DNA from: a virus
Virus record (IMG/VR): IMGVR_UViG_3300032397_000003
Coordinates: 62,001 to 126,000 of that record
Strand: one strand, 5' to 3'
DNA: 64,000 bases
The position numbers and the translations under genes are program-made. A model generated the notes under the pieces. It made no database searches, was not told the DNA's origin, and saw only the letters and a program-made list of their open reading frames with translations. Of the stretch, positions 7,719 to 16,723 are shown in pieces (position 1 is the stretch's first letter; each line of letters opens with the position of its first letter).

Positions 7719-8150
7719 ATGCTTGAGATAAAAATTAAATATCATGTAGAAGATTTAGTTAAGCTAGAAAAGATAGACAAAGGAGATTGGATAGATTTAA
7801 GAGCTTCAAGGGATTATAATTTATTTAAAGGTAATTTTGAACTAATTGATCTTGGGGTATCCATTAAAATACCCAAAGGATATGAAGCTCATCTTGTACC
7901 AAGAAGTTCTACTTTAAAAAACTTTGGAGTAATTCAGTCGAATAGTATGGGTATAATTGATGAAAGCTATTCAGGTGAGAATGATCGCTGGATGATGCCA
8001 GTAGAAGTAAAAAGAGATACTATAATTAAAAAAAATGATAGGGTATGTCAGTTTAGAATTATAGAAAAGATGCCTGAAGTTACTTTTGTTGAAGTAGATA
8101 ACATGGAAGATGAATCAAGAGGTGGTTTTGGATCAACAGGTACTAACTAA
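7719..8150 (+). CDS. dut: dUTP diphosphatase
   Basis: 143 aa, the normal trimeric dUTPase size. Motifs in order: VPRSST (motif 2), then [15 protein letters not shown] (motif 3, with the uracil-binding loop), then the C-terminal RGGFGSTG (motif 5). It hydrolyses dUTP to dUMP, which the ThyX encoded at 9013 can use. A clear GGAG site lies 10 nt upstream. Confidence 0.92.
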   Translation: MLEIKIKYHVEDLVKLEKIDKGDWIDLRASRDYNLFKGNFELIDLGVSIKIPKGYEAHLVPRSSTLKNFGVIQSNSMGIIDESYSGENDRWMMPVEVKRDTIIKKNDRVCQFRIIEKMPEVTFVEVDNMEDESRGGFGSTGTN

Positions 8151-8162
8151 ATGGAGAATGGA

Positions 8163-8303
8163 ATGGAACTATCAGATAAAGAAGCTAATAAGATTTATTG
8201 GGAAGATAAACATGAAAAGTGTAAACAATGTACAAATAAATGTAAACAAAGTTCAAAAGTAATTCAAATAATATGTCCAAGATTTGAAAAGAAAGGAGAA
8301 TAA
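8163..8303 (+). CDS. small Cys-rich protein, probable zinc binder
   Basis: 46 aa from the ATG at 8163, chosen because GGAG lies 6 nt before it; an in-frame ATG at 8151 has no good site. Contains C-x2-C-x3-C and a further Cys (KCKQCTNKC ... C), consistent with a tiny zinc-binding fold. Not recognised. Confidence 0.5.
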   Translation: MELSDKEANKIYWEDKHEKCKQCTNKCKQSSKVIQIICPRFEKKGE

Positions 8304-8306
8304 TAA

Positions 8307-8723
8307 TTGCAAGAATATAAAATTATAAAACAAGTTCTACTTGATTATGTAGATGAAGAAACAATATTTTATGAAGAAGAGGAAAATTGTTTTTATTTTC
8401 TTTTTGGGGTATTAGGAGAATATGATGAAGTATGGTCGATATCTTTTGACTTGACTTTACTACCAACTTCAAGGGAAATGTTAATAGCATGTAATCTTAT
8501 TATAGATTTAATGAACCGTCAAATTATGTGCCAGATGGATAGTCCCTTCTATTCTATATTTACCTCAGATGGTGTATGTAAAGATTTACTATGGGATTCT
8601 GATATATACAAAGAAATGCAAGAATCTAAAGAGAATTATGAAGTAGTAAAAGAAAGACTAACTAAAAAAATATTAGATGTTATATCAGAAGAGGTTAAAC
8701 CTGATATATCAAATGCTCATTAA
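8307..8723 (+). CDS. hypothetical acidic protein (TTG start)
   Basis: 138 aa, starting at TTG with AAAGGAG about 10 nt upstream. Very acidic N-terminal 25 residues, then a hydrophobic/aromatic beta-like region. No motif recognised. It lies between dut and the Nmad1-type gene in a tight operon. Confidence 0.55.
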   Translation: MQEYKIIKQVLLDYVDEETIFYEEEENCFYFLFGVLGEYDEVWSISFDLTLLPTSREMLIACNLIIDLMNRQIMCQMDSPFYSIFTSDGVCKDLLWDSDIYKEMQESKENYEVVKERLTKKILDVISEEVKPDISNAH

Positions 8724-8734
8724 GGATAAGAATT

Positions 8735-9016
8735 ATGGAAGAAAATACTCAAGCAAAAATAGATAGACTTATGTTTAACTTTGGAGAATTTCTAAAGGAG
8801 AAAAATAGAAGATATGGAGATGCTGCAATTTCCCCTATTCAAATATTTTCTAAGACAGAAGCGGATAATCAAATATGTTCTCGTATAGATGATAAGCTAA
8901 ATAGAATTAAAAATGCTTCTGAAATAAAGAAAAACGATTTGAGCGATCTTTTTGGATACTGCGCCCTTTTACTTATTCAAAAAGATTGGATAACATTTGA
9001 GGAGTTTTTAGATTGA
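8735..9016 (+). CDS. nucleotide modification-associated domain 1 (DUF1599-like) protein
   Basis: 93 aa. The pattern FGEFLKEKNRRYGDA, then RIDDKLNRIKN, then DLSDLFGYCALLLI matches my recollection of DUF1599 (Nmad1), a family linked by gene context to phage DNA base modification. Its catalytic role is not established. The stop overlaps the TTG start of thyX, so the two are translated together, which suggests work on the same pyrimidine nucleotide. Confidence 0.62.
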   Translation: MEENTQAKIDRLMFNFGEFLKEKNRRYGDAAISPIQIFSKTEADNQICSRIDDKLNRIKNASEIKKNDLSDLFGYCALLLIQKDWITFEEFLD

Positions 9017-9687
9017 TTAAAATAATAAATATCACAAATAACCCTCTTTCTCTAATGGGAGAGGTTGCTTCAACTTGTTGGGGTAGTAAAGGATCAAAAC
9101 AAATCGGAATAGATTGTATAACAAGTGGACATCATAGAGTAATGGAATATCCAGATATGACTATTGAGATATCTGGATACAGTGCTAGAATGATTCGTGA
9201 GCTGTATACTCATATAGTTGGGACTACGAGGTTACAAGAATCAACAAGATATATTGATTGTGAAAATTTTGGATATTATCTACCAGATTCAATATTAAAC
9301 TATAAAGATAATGGTACTGCAAATAATCCTTTAACCATATATAATGGACTTATGAAAGTTATAAGAGAAAGCTACAAAGAACTTATTGATTATGGAATTC
9401 CAAAACAGGATGTAGCAAATATTCTTCCTCTTGGTATGCATAGCAAAATCGTACTCAAAATCAATTTAAGAGCGTTACTTCATATGGCTGAACTGAGACT
9501 ATGTAAAAGAGCATTACCAGAATTTCAAGATTTTATGAATGAACTTTTTCATATATTAAAGCGTGTAGATTCTGAATGGGATTATATAATGTTCAATTAT
9601 TATAAACCTAAGTGTGAAGTGATTGGTTATTGCATAGAAAAAAATAGTTGTGGAATTATACCAATGAAAGAGGATATAATAAGTTGA
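9013..9687 (+). CDS. thyX: flavin-dependent thymidylate synthase
   Basis: 224 aa. The motif segment ELYTHIVGTTRLQESTRY (about 63-80) resembles the ThyX nucleotide/FAD-binding signature, and LPLGMHSKIVLKINLRALLHMAELRLC is the typical helix near the C-end. The canonical RHR triplet is altered (THIVG). ThyX makes dTMP from dUMP using methylene-tetrahydrofolate and FAD. TTG start overlapping the Nmad1 stop. A modified product such as a hydroxymethyl-pyrimidine is possible but only inferred from the neighbours. Confidence 0.85.
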   Translation: MIKIINITNNPLSLMGEVASTCWGSKGSKQIGIDCITSGHHRVMEYPDMTIEISGYSARMIRELYTHIVGTTRLQESTRYIDCENFGYYLPDSILNYKDNGTANNPLTIYNGLMKVIRESYKELIDYGIPKQDVANILPLGMHSKIVLKINLRALLHMAELRLCKRALPEFQDFMNELFHILKRVDSEWDYIMFNYYKPKCEVIGYCIEKNSCGIIPMKEDIIS

Positions 9688-11357
9688 TAATAAATGACAA
9701 TATATTTACAGTTTTACCAACGATAGAGGAGTGTTCACAGAATCTAATATTTTCTGACCCGCCTTATAATCTTTCATCTAAATGGAAATTACAAAATGAT
9801 AGAGTAGTCCTTGATGGTAAAGGTCGAGACTTTATGAATAAATGGGATGGGCTTTCTGATATAGATTTAGAAACTATGTTTGAAGAATTTTATAGAATTC
9901 TTAAACATGGTGGATTTTGTTGTATGTGGTCACTTTCAAGACAGCACTTGCCCTTCTTATATTATAGTAATAAAGCAGGATTTGAAAACTTACAATCTAT
10001 TTCATCTTATTTTATTTCATCTTTTCCTAAAGCTATGGATTTAAGTAAAATGTTAGATAAACATTATGGAGAAGAAAGAGAAGTTATAGGTAAAAGATTT
10101 AATGGTAAAGGTTCTGATAGTAACAGTGGTATTTATGCTATGAATAATGGTGATAGCCAACTAACAAAAGATATAGATATAGCATCTAGTCATCTAGCTA
10201 AAAAATATGATGGTTATAAATCTTCAATTTGTCCCTTGAAGGAAGTTTCGGAAACTCTTCTTGTATTTAGGAAACCTTTTAAGTATAAGTCAATCATTAC
10301 TGATATTGTAGCGAAAGAAGAAAATAATGAAACTGATATACATGGAGTTGGAATAAATATAGATGGGAATAGAGTGGGGTTTACGAGTAATGATGATTCA
10401 AGGGTAGACAAAAATTATAACCATAAAGCAAAAGCGGGATTAGAATTTGAAAAAGATAATTATAAAGGAGAAGAACAAACTTTATATTCTCAAAATGGAA
10501 GATACCCTTCAAATTTATATCTTATAGATGGATTTAATTATGCACCAGAACAGATAAAAGAAATACTTACAAATAAACAATTTAACATATTAGAAAATAT
10601 AGGGATAGATATAGAACCTCTTCAATATATGTTAGAAGAAAAACAGATAGAATATGTATGTAACTATCTCGATAAGTTTGAAATAAGTAAAGTGCTAGAT
10701 GAACAAAGTGGTATTTTACGAAGTGGTTCTATGGAGGATACTAGTGGATATAGTTCATTTTATTTTAGAGAAGTTGAAAATAGAGATAGGACTACTATAC
10801 ATGCTAATCATTATGAAGGGTGTTCACGAATTTTACATAAGTGTAAATACGAATTGAATGAATTTAATATTTTTAACTATACTACTAAGGTTTCAAGTTT
10901 TGAGAGAAATGCAGGGTGTGACAAGTTAGATGATTTAAAAATAGAACAATCCAATGCTAATGTTATAGGATTAAAAAATAATATTAATACTTCTTCTGGA
11001 AAAGAAAGATTAGTTAAAGAGTTTGTAAAAAATAATCATCCGACACTAAAAAACATGAATTTACAGTACAAGCTTATGAATTTATTTCTATGTCCCAAAG
11101 AAGATATAAAAGATTTTAAAATACTTATCCCTTTTTGTGGTGTTCAATCTGAATATATTCCGGCTATAGCTTTAGGAATACTAGAAGAAAATATAACAGG
11201 TATAGAAATATCAAAAAAGTATTGTGAAATAGGCGATGCAAGAAAAGAATATTGGATTAAACATAATTTTTATTTTAAAGAAGATAAAAAAGAAAAAGAA
11301 GAACTAAAGAATGAAGCTATAAAGAAAGATTCTGGTTTAAATAAAAAATTATTTTAA
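9684..11357 (+). CDS. DNA amino-methyltransferase, beta-class layout
   Basis: 557 aa from the TTG at 9684, which overlaps the thyX stop (TTGA); an upstream TTG at 9648 adds 12 unlikely residues. Motif IV SDPPYN is at residues 24-29. The SAM-binding region comes last (ILIPFCGVQSEYIPAIALG then GIEISKKYCEIG), so the order is IV then I, the beta class of N6-adenine or N4-cytosine methyltransferases. The middle 250 residues, rich in Asn, Lys and Glu, may be a target-recognition insert. No restriction enzyme is next to it, so protection of phage DNA is likely. Confidence 0.8.
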   Translation: MIINDNIFTVLPTIEECSQNLIFSDPPYNLSSKWKLQNDRVVLDGKGRDFMNKWDGLSDIDLETMFEEFYRILKHGGFCCMWSLSRQHLPFLYYSNKAGFENLQSISSYFISSFPKAMDLSKMLDKHYGEEREVIGKRFNGKGSDSNSGIYAMNNGDSQLTKDIDIASSHLAKKYDGYKSSICPLKEVSETLLVFRKPFKYKSIITDIVAKEENNETDIHGVGINIDGNRVGFTSNDDSRVDKNYNHKAKAGLEFEKDNYKGEEQTLYSQNGRYPSNLYLIDGFNYAPEQIKEILTNKQFNILENIGIDIEPLQYMLEEKQIEYVCNYLDKFEISKVLDEQSGILRSGSMEDTSGYSSFYFREVENRDRTTIHANHYEGCSRILHKCKYELNEFNIFNYTTKVSSFERNAGCDKLDDLKIEQSNANVIGLKNNINTSSGKERLVKEFVKNNHPTLKNMNLQYKLMNLFLCPKEDIKDFKILIPFCGVQSEYIPAIALGILEENITGIEISKKYCEIGDARKEYWIKHNFYFKEDKKEKEELKNEAIKKDSGLNKKLF

Positions 11358-11384
11358 TTTTGGTTAAATTTTCTATATATTATA
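11353..11384 (+). promoter_or_regulatory. bipartite phage promoter, copy 4
   Basis: TTTAATTTT at 11353 and TTTCTATATATTATA at 11370-11384, starts 17 nt apart; upstream of the gene set that includes the DNA polymerase. Confidence 0.75.
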
Positions 11385-11404
11385 AATAATAAAACTAAGG
11401 AGAA

Positions 11405-11692
11405 ATGAATTTGAATACACAAGAATACACCGGAACAGATATTATTGATAGTCTTCGTTTTTACTATATGCTAAGTACCTATCTCATCTCAAGAGAGAAT
11501 ACTGAATATGAATCATCTCAGAGTCTTAATTCATTTATTCGAGAATGTTTATCTAAAATTGATAATAAAACATTTAGTCATTATACTGAAGTAGCTTATA
11601 CTACCCTTCCAGCTGAGTTCTTATCTTTTATGGAAATATCCTCAAAAGGTGATAGAGACCAAGTAATGTTCAAGGAAGTTAAAGTTATATGA
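11405..11692 (+). CDS. hypothetical protein
   Basis: 95 aa with AAGGAG 5 nt before the start. Ser/Glu-rich, probably alpha-helical, without Cys or membrane segment. First gene after a promoter; its stop overlaps the next start (ATGA). Not recognised. Confidence 0.55.
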   Translation: MNLNTQEYTGTDIIDSLRFYYMLSTYLISRENTEYESSQSLNSFIRECLSKIDNKTFSHYTEVAYTTLPAEFLSFMEISSKGDRDQVMFKEVKVI

Positions 11693-11898
11693 TTTTAAAG
11701 GAGCAAGAAAAATTTGTTAGAAAATTTAATAAGTTATTAAAGAGTAGTGAAAAAAATATTATATCTATAAGTATAGATAAAGATCAATATACTATTAAAT
11801 TTATAAATGGACAAATTTTTAAATTTAAGTTTTATTTGCCTATAGACATGATACCTTTTATACCCATACATAAAACTTACAAAAAATTATTATTTTAG
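11689..11898 (+). CDS. small basic hypothetical protein
   Basis: 69 aa, Lys/Ile-rich, with a beta-like DQYTIKFINGQIFKFKFYLP stretch. ATGA overlap with the preceding gene. It ends 10 nt before the DNA polymerase start. Not recognised. Confidence 0.5.
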   Translation: MILKEQEKFVRKFNKLLKSSEKNIISISIDKDQYTIKFINGQIFKFKFYLPIDMIPFIPIHKTYKKLLF

Positions 11899-11907
11899 GA
11901 TTATACA

Positions 11908-14520
11908 ATGACAGAATCTTTTCTAAAGAAAAGGGATAAGTGTGATTCTTGTCCACTTGAGATAGATATAAAAAAAGGTACTTTTATAAGAGCATCTAAA
12001 AAAAATGAAATTCAAGTTAAAAGTGATTTACAAGATTATTCTAATGTAGATTATCTTTTTCTTACTGATTGTATAGAGCAAGATAAAGATTTAGATAAAC
12101 TATATAATCTAATAAAAGTTAAAGGCATTAAAAACTTTGCTATTACATCTGCAATAGGGTGTAGAACAATAAGTTATGAAGTATCTACTCCTTTATATTC
12201 AACTTATAATTATTGTAAATCATTTGATATTAAAAAATTCAATCCAAAAGTTGTATTTACATTTGGTAAAGCAATTTATTATTTTACAAGAGGATCAGTA
12301 TTTTCCTCTTGGAGAGATTTTAGAGAATTTGTATTTAATGAAACATATTTTTATCCTCATATAAAAGAAGAATGGAAAGGTAGAATTTATCCTTGTTCAT
12401 TTATTCATGACTTATTTCAATTTGATACTTTTGAACATTTACATTTTACTAAGAATCTTGGGTTTGCTCAATTACATATTAACAATTATGTAAATGAAAA
12501 ATTTATTATGCCTGATTATAAAATAGAAAAAGTTTCCGATCTATCCTTATTTATAGATGAGCATAGAGATGAAAAGAAAGGGGCTTTTGATACAGAAACA
12601 AATAGTCTTAATGTATTTGTAGATGACTTTAAAATGGGGTGTATGCAGTGTTCCTTTGATGGAGTTAATGCTTATTATATACCATCATCTACAATAACAA
12701 ATAAAAGAAAACTTTCTATATGGCTTAATAATATATTTCAGATTTGGGCAAATGGGAAGTACGATTGCAAAGTATTGAATAGAAGTGGTATAAAAGGTTA
12801 TCATGTCGATGAAGATATACCCCTTATATTCCATATTATGAATACTGAAAGAGATTCAAATTCAATCAAAGTTCTATCTTGGTTCATTGGTTTTGGTGGA
12901 TATGAAGATGAACTTGATGAATATAAAAAGAAACACAAAATTAAAAACTATTTAGATATACCTGAAAATATAATGATAAATTATTCAGGATTAGATGCTA
13001 TAGTTACTTATAGATTGGATGAATTTTTACATAAATATTTAGTTCCAAGACAACAAGAAACATATAATTTATATAGAAATGATATAATACCGGTAATACC
13101 TGTATTCCAAGAAATAGAGGAGAATGGATTACTGGTTGATAAAGAGTATATAAAAAATTATCATAATGAATTAATGATTAAAAAAGAAATTGTTGAAAAA
13201 GAAATTTATGAATTAGCGGGTAAAAAATTTAATATAGGTTCTAATGATGAATTAGGTTTATTATTAAAAGAATCTGGTTTACCGAATTATGGTGTAACTA
13301 AAAAAGGTTTATATCAAACTAATGAGGAGATTTTATTAAAATGGAAAAAAGATGGTTTTAAAATAGTTGAAAAAATTCTAGAGTATAGGAAGATAACAAA
13401 ATTAGACTCCACTTATATAGGTAATAAAGACGAGGAAGCTGAATTTAATTTCTTCGATAATTCAAAGAAAGAAAAGGAAAGCGTAGGCTTATATCAATAT
13501 ATAATGTCAGATAATAAGGTGCATGGAAATATCATGCCGGCACTGACTGACTCAATCAGATCGTTATCGTTTCAGCCCAACCTACAAAATTTTCCGAAAA
13601 GGGGGGATGAAGGTAAAGCTTTTAGAAAAGTATTTATAGCTCCAGAAGATTATTATTTTTGTGAAGCAGACTATGCAGGATTTCAATTAAGACTTATGGG
13701 TATATATTCTAAAGATGAAACTATGATAGATGCTTTTATAAATCAGGGAGGAGATTTGCACTCCGTAACGGGATGCGAGGTATTTTCTCAAGGTACTGAA
13801 TTATCTTATTTTATGGAGCATAAAAAAGAGGATCCATACAAGACAGCAAGATTTAATGGGAAAGTTGTAAATCTATCTTTTGTTTTTATGGTTAGTCCAT
13901 TCTCTTTTCAAAATTCTATCAGAGAAGAATGGACACCTGAACAAATAGATGATTACATTAAAAAGAATAAATTAGAAATAATTAAAGACAGCAAAACAGG
14001 ATTTCAAAATAAAAATCTTACTATAGCCACTGATATACATAAAAAGTTTTTTATTAAGTATCCTAAACTACCTGAATATGCGGCTAATATGCAAAAGTTT
14101 GCAAGAGAAAATGGTTATGTAGATTGTCCTATATTTCCTGGATTAAGACGACATATACCTGAACTACTAAAACAAGGAAGTAATCTTAATAAAGAAAAAA
14201 TGTCACATTATTCAAATCTTAATAATATAACAGTGAATACTGGGGCACAGGGTGGAGAGGCTTTAATTATATATAGAGCTTTGATAAAAATACATAAAAA
14301 GATTAAAGAACTAAATCTTAAAAGTATGCTAGTTGGGTGCGTGCATGACTCAATTGTGCTGTACATACATAAAACTGAAACAGAGCAAATGTATTATATA
14401 CTAAAAGAAAGTATGGAAGTATTTGATTATAGTATTCCCATATTAGCTGAAGTTGAATATGGGGATATTTGGGGATTTGGTACTGAGGTAGATAAAAATA
14501 ATATTGGAGAATTCAAATGA
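11908..14520 (+). CDS. family A DNA polymerase with N-terminal UDG-like region
   Basis: 870 aa. Residues about 225-400 form a 3'-5' exonuclease domain (AFDTETNSL). The polymerase domain has motif A (EADYAGFQLRLMG), motif B (ARFNGKVVNLSF) and motif C (VGCVHDSIVLY). Motif B lacks the usual FG-YG ending and reads LSFVFMVSPF. The first 220 residues start with CDSCPLE and contain SAIGCRT, two nearby Cys and NPKVVFTFGKA, resembling family 4 uracil-DNA glycosylases, an N-terminal arrangement I recall in SPO1-type phage polymerases. This is the replicative enzyme of the phage. Confidence 0.88.
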   Translation: MTESFLKKRDKCDSCPLEIDIKKGTFIRASKKNEIQVKSDLQDYSNVDYLFLTDCIEQDKDLDKLYNLIKVKGIKNFAITSAIGCRTISYEVSTPLYSTYNYCKSFDIKKFNPKVVFTFGKAIYYFTRGSVFSSWRDFREFVFNETYFYPHIKEEWKGRIYPCSFIHDLFQFDTFEHLHFTKNLGFAQLHINNYVNEKFIMPDYKIEKVSDLSLFIDEHRDEKKGAFDTETNSLNVFVDDFKMGCMQCSFDGVNAYYIPSSTITNKRKLSIWLNNIFQIWANGKYDCKVLNRSGIKGYHVDEDIPLIFHIMNTERDSNSIKVLSWFIGFGGYEDELDEYKKKHKIKNYLDIPENIMINYSGLDAIVTYRLDEFLHKYLVPRQQETYNLYRNDIIPVIPVFQEIEENGLLVDKEYIKNYHNELMIKKEIVEKEIYELAGKKFNIGSNDELGLLLKESGLPNYGVTKKGLYQTNEEILLKWKKDGFKIVEKILEYRKITKLDSTYIGNKDEEAEFNFFDNSKKEKESVGLYQYIMSDNKVHGNIMPALTDSIRSLSFQPNLQNFPKRGDEGKAFRKVFIAPEDYYFCEADYAGFQLRLMGIYSKDETMIDAFINQGGDLHSVTGCEVFSQGTELSYFMEHKKEDPYKTARFNGKVVNLSFVFMVSPFSFQNSIREEWTPEQIDDYIKKNKLEIIKDSKTGFQNKNLTIATDIHKKFFIKYPKLPEYAANMQKFARENGYVDCPIFPGLRRHIPELLKQGSNLNKEKMSHYSNLNNITVNTGAQGGEALIIYRALIKIHKKIKELNLKSMLVGCVHDSIVLYIHKTETEQMYYILKESMEVFDYSIPILAEVEYGDIWGFGTEVDKNNIGEFK

Positions 14521-14777
14521 ATGATTTTTTAAAAAGAAAACCACTGCATAATAGAAATGAAGAATGGAAAGAACACTGGCAAGACATGCCTGAATTTATA
14601 TGTAATGATTTAGGTCCACATTCTCAAATTATAATTTCATTTAAAACTAAAGAGGATAGAAAAGCTTTTTCTAAACTTATAAATCAACCAATATCAGAGA
14701 GAACAAAATCTTTATGGTATCCTAAAGAAGACATTGATTTTGTAGAACATTTGAGGTATGTCGATGATAAAAAATAA
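14517..14777 (+). CDS. conserved phage hypothetical protein
   Basis: 86 aa, ATGA overlap with the polymerase gene. It contains QIIISFKTKEDRKAF and TKSLWYP, a pattern seen in small phage proteins of unknown role. The next gene starts inside its 3' end, so polymerase, this protein and the glycosyltransferase are coupled. Confidence 0.6.
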   Translation: MNDFLKRKPLHNRNEEWKEHWQDMPEFICNDLGPHSQIIISFKTKEDRKAFSKLINQPISERTKSLWYPKEDIDFVEHLRYVDDKK

Positions 14778-15651
14778 GCCTCAATTCCCTATATACCTAC
14801 CATCTAAAGGAAGACATGATATAAAAGGTTATACAAGTGATAATCTCAGTGAAATGGAAATACCTCATTATATTGTTATAGAAGAACAACAGTATGATCT
14901 ATACTATGAGAATCATAAGGATAATAAATTTGTTACTCTACTTATTCTTGATAAAAAATATCAAGATGAATATAACACTTTTGATGATTTAGGTAGTACC
15001 AAAAGCAAAGGACCAGGTGCGGCTAGAAATTTTGCATGGGATCATTCTATTAAAATGGGATTTGATTGGCATTGGGTAATGGATGATAATATTATGTCAT
15101 TTAAAATCTTTAATAATAATAGACAGATTAAAACTACATCCGGTGTAATGTTTAAAGCTATGGAAGATTTTTGTTTAAGATATAAGAATATAGGAATGGC
15201 TGGTCCTCAGTATTATATGTTTGTACCAAGAAAAGCTATATTACCTCCTTATGTAACTAATACTCGTATATACTCGTGTAATCTCATTAGGAATGATGTT
15301 CCATATAGATGGAGAGGTCGTTATAATGAAGATACAGATTTATCTTTATGTATGTTAAAAGATGGATGGTGTACAGTTCAATTTAATGCATTTCTGCAAG
15401 AAAAACTTACAACTCAAGTGCTTGGTGGCGGTAATACAGAAGCTTTCTATGCACATGAGGGTACTCTTCCTAAATCTCAAATGTTAAAAGATATGCATCC
15501 AGATGTAACAGAGGTAGTGTGGAAATTTAATAGATGGCATCATTATGTAGATTATGGTCCATTTAAGAAAGTTAAACTTATTTTTAAAGATGATTATATA
15601 GTTAAAGAGGGTATAAATAATTATGGTATGGCATTAAAACAAGTTAAATAA
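14764..15651 (+). CDS. TET-associated-type glycosyltransferase (TAGT-like)
   Basis: 295 aa from the ATG at 14764, with GAGG 7 nt upstream; the ATG at 14758 has no room for a site. Features: FPIYLPSKGR near the N-end, GPGAARNFAWDHS (about 80-92), DWHWVMDDN (the likely DxD-type metal/nucleotide-sugar site) and YNEDTDLSLCML (a second acidic motif). This pattern fits the TET-associated glycosyltransferases of phages, thought to put sugars on hydroxylated pyrimidines in DNA. No TET/JBP oxygenase is seen in the window. Confidence 0.62.
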   Translation: MIKNKPQFPIYLPSKGRHDIKGYTSDNLSEMEIPHYIVIEEQQYDLYYENHKDNKFVTLLILDKKYQDEYNTFDDLGSTKSKGPGAARNFAWDHSIKMGFDWHWVMDDNIMSFKIFNNNRQIKTTSGVMFKAMEDFCLRYKNIGMAGPQYYMFVPRKAILPPYVTNTRIYSCNLIRNDVPYRWRGRYNEDTDLSLCMLKDGWCTVQFNAFLQEKLTTQVLGGGNTEAFYAHEGTLPKSQMLKDMHPDVTEVVWKFNRWHHYVDYGPFKKVKLIFKDDYIVKEGINNYGMALKQVK

Positions 15652-15680
15652 TTATCATTTTTACTAATACATAAAAATAA

Positions 15681-15712
15681 TTTAATTTTAATGATTATTT
15701 CTATATATTATA
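15681..15712 (+). promoter_or_regulatory. bipartite phage promoter, copy 5
   Basis: TTTAATTTT at 15681 and TTTCTATATATTATA at 15698-15712, starts 17 nt apart; 48 nt before the 74-aa zinc-motif gene. Confidence 0.75.
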
Positions 15713-15759
15713 GTTAAAGTTATGGATCAAATAGATATTAAACTAGTTGGAGATAAATT

Positions 15760-15984
15760 TTGAAAAAGAAGGAACCAAAGTCTTCAAGAAATACTAAGAA
15801 TCAAAAGTTATTATCACCAAAAGAATCTAAAGAACAGGTTCAAATTGAAAAAGAGGAAATTATTCAAGTTGAACTTAAAAGAAGTTATAATTGTAAATGT
15901 GGTTGTAAAGTAATTCTTGAGGGAGAAACATATAAAAGAAAAGTGAAAGATGGTTTTGAACTTTGTAGTGGCTGTTCTAAATAA
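15760..15984 (+). CDS. small zinc-ribbon-like basic protein
   Basis: 74 aa, TTG start with GGAG about 6 nt upstream. A long Lys/Glu-rich N-terminal tail (about 40 residues) precedes a C-terminal CKCGC and CSGC pair, typical of a short treble-clef or zinc ribbon. Possibly nucleic-acid binding. It is the last gene before the IS200/IS605 element. Confidence 0.55.
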   Translation: MKKKEPKSSRNTKNQKLLSPKESKEQVQIEKEEIIQVELKRSYNCKCGCKVILEGETYKRKVKDGFELCSGCSK

Positions 15985-16028
15985 TTTTTAAAAAATAATA
16001 AAAAGTTGTTTACATTTTTTTACATACA

Positions 16029-16073
16029 TTGCCAGAAAGATACACCCTCTTTAGAGGTGTGTATGAATGGCAA
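16029..16073 (+). repeat. left-end hairpin of the IS element
   Basis: Outer arms TTGCCA (16029-16034) and TGGCAA (16068-16073). Inner stem ATACACCCTC (16040-16049) pairs with GAGGTGTGTAT around loop TTTA with one bulged T. Subterminal hairpins like this are the sites recognised by IS200/IS605 transposases. Confidence 0.75.
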
Positions 16074-16150
16074 AAATAATGAATTTTTTTGATAAAAATA
16101 AAAAAAGTAGTGTACTTTTCTATAATATTGTAATATATTATATATGATAA

Positions 16151-16159
16151 TACTAATAA
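16151..16159 (+). promoter_or_regulatory. TACTAATAA motif before the IS RHH gene
   Basis: TACTAATAA 14 nt before the start of the RHH-like gene, inside the IS element. The same word appears in tail-operon gaps. Because it is inside a mobile element, chance similarity is the simplest reading. Confidence 0.15.
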
Positions 16160-16173
16160 ACAAGAGGTTTAAC

Positions 16174-16344
16174 ATGGAATATGAAAAGATAATATTTAAT
16201 TTTCCAAAGCAATATAAAAGAAAACTTGAAAAAATAGTTTCTATGGGGAATGTAGAAAATGAAAAAAGCACAACTTTAAGTGGGTTAATTTCTGAAACTT
16301 TAATTAGGGAATTTGATTTAGAAAATGAAAAAACATCATTATAA
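16174..16344 (+). CDS. ribbon-helix-helix-like small protein of the IS element
   Basis: 56 aa from the ATG at 16174 (AGAGG 8 nt upstream); an in-frame ATG at 16144 lacks a site. An N-terminal strand KIIFNFPKQYKRKLEKIV followed by STTLSGLISETLIREF fits a ribbon-helix-helix DNA-binding fold. It overlaps tnpA by 20 nt. Likely role: repression of the transposase genes or help in end binding; this is inference. Confidence 0.5.
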   Translation: MEYEKIIFNFPKQYKRKLEKIVSMGNVENEKSTTLSGLISETLIREFDLENEKTSL

Positions 16345-16723
16345 ATCTGATTGTAATTATCATCTTATTATATGTCCTAAATATAGACATAAGGTATTGC
16401 ATGATGAAGTCAAGAATTTTTTAAAGAATAAATTTAAAGAAATTTGTATTAATTATGATTATGAATTATTAGATTTTTCAATAGAAATAGACCATATTCA
16501 CTTTGCATTAAAATTACAACCAACGTATTCTATTGGTTCTGTTGTTAGAAATTTAAAATCAATAACTGGATATTATTTGTTTAAGGAATTTCCAGAATTA
16601 AGAAAGAAATATTTTTGGAATAGCGGATTTTGGACTCATGGTTATTTTGTTTCGACTGTCGGTCGAGTTTCAAAAGAAAAAATTATGGAATACATTAAGT
16701 CACAAGAAAATTATGATAACTAA
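16325..16723 (+). CDS. tnpA: IS200/IS605 TnpA, HUH single-strand transposase
   Basis: 132 aa, standard length for Y1 transposases. HUH motif DHIHF with His57 and His59; catalytic Tyr123 in the C-terminal helix KEKIMEYIKSQ. YHLIICPKYRH at the N-end is typical of IS200 transposases. It cuts and rejoins single strands at the element's hairpin ends, most easily on the lagging-strand template during replication. It overlaps both flanking genes. Confidence 0.92.
   Translation: MKKHHYKSDCNYHLIICPKYRHKVLHDEVKNFLKNKFKEICINYDYELLDFSIEIDHIHFALKLQPTYSIGSVVRNLKSITGYYLFKEFPELRKKYFWNSGFWTHGYFVSTVGRVSKEKIMEYIKSQENYDN

Noticed and set aside
15722-15763. 13-codon ORF right after promoter copy 5
   Set aside because: No ribosome site and very short; it ends at the start of the 74-aa gene. 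It could be a leader peptide but nothing supports it beyond position.
16093-16140. TTTTCTATAATATTG stretch as another copy of the phage promoter
   Set aside because: Only partial core match, no TTTAATT at the right distance, and located inside the IS left end.
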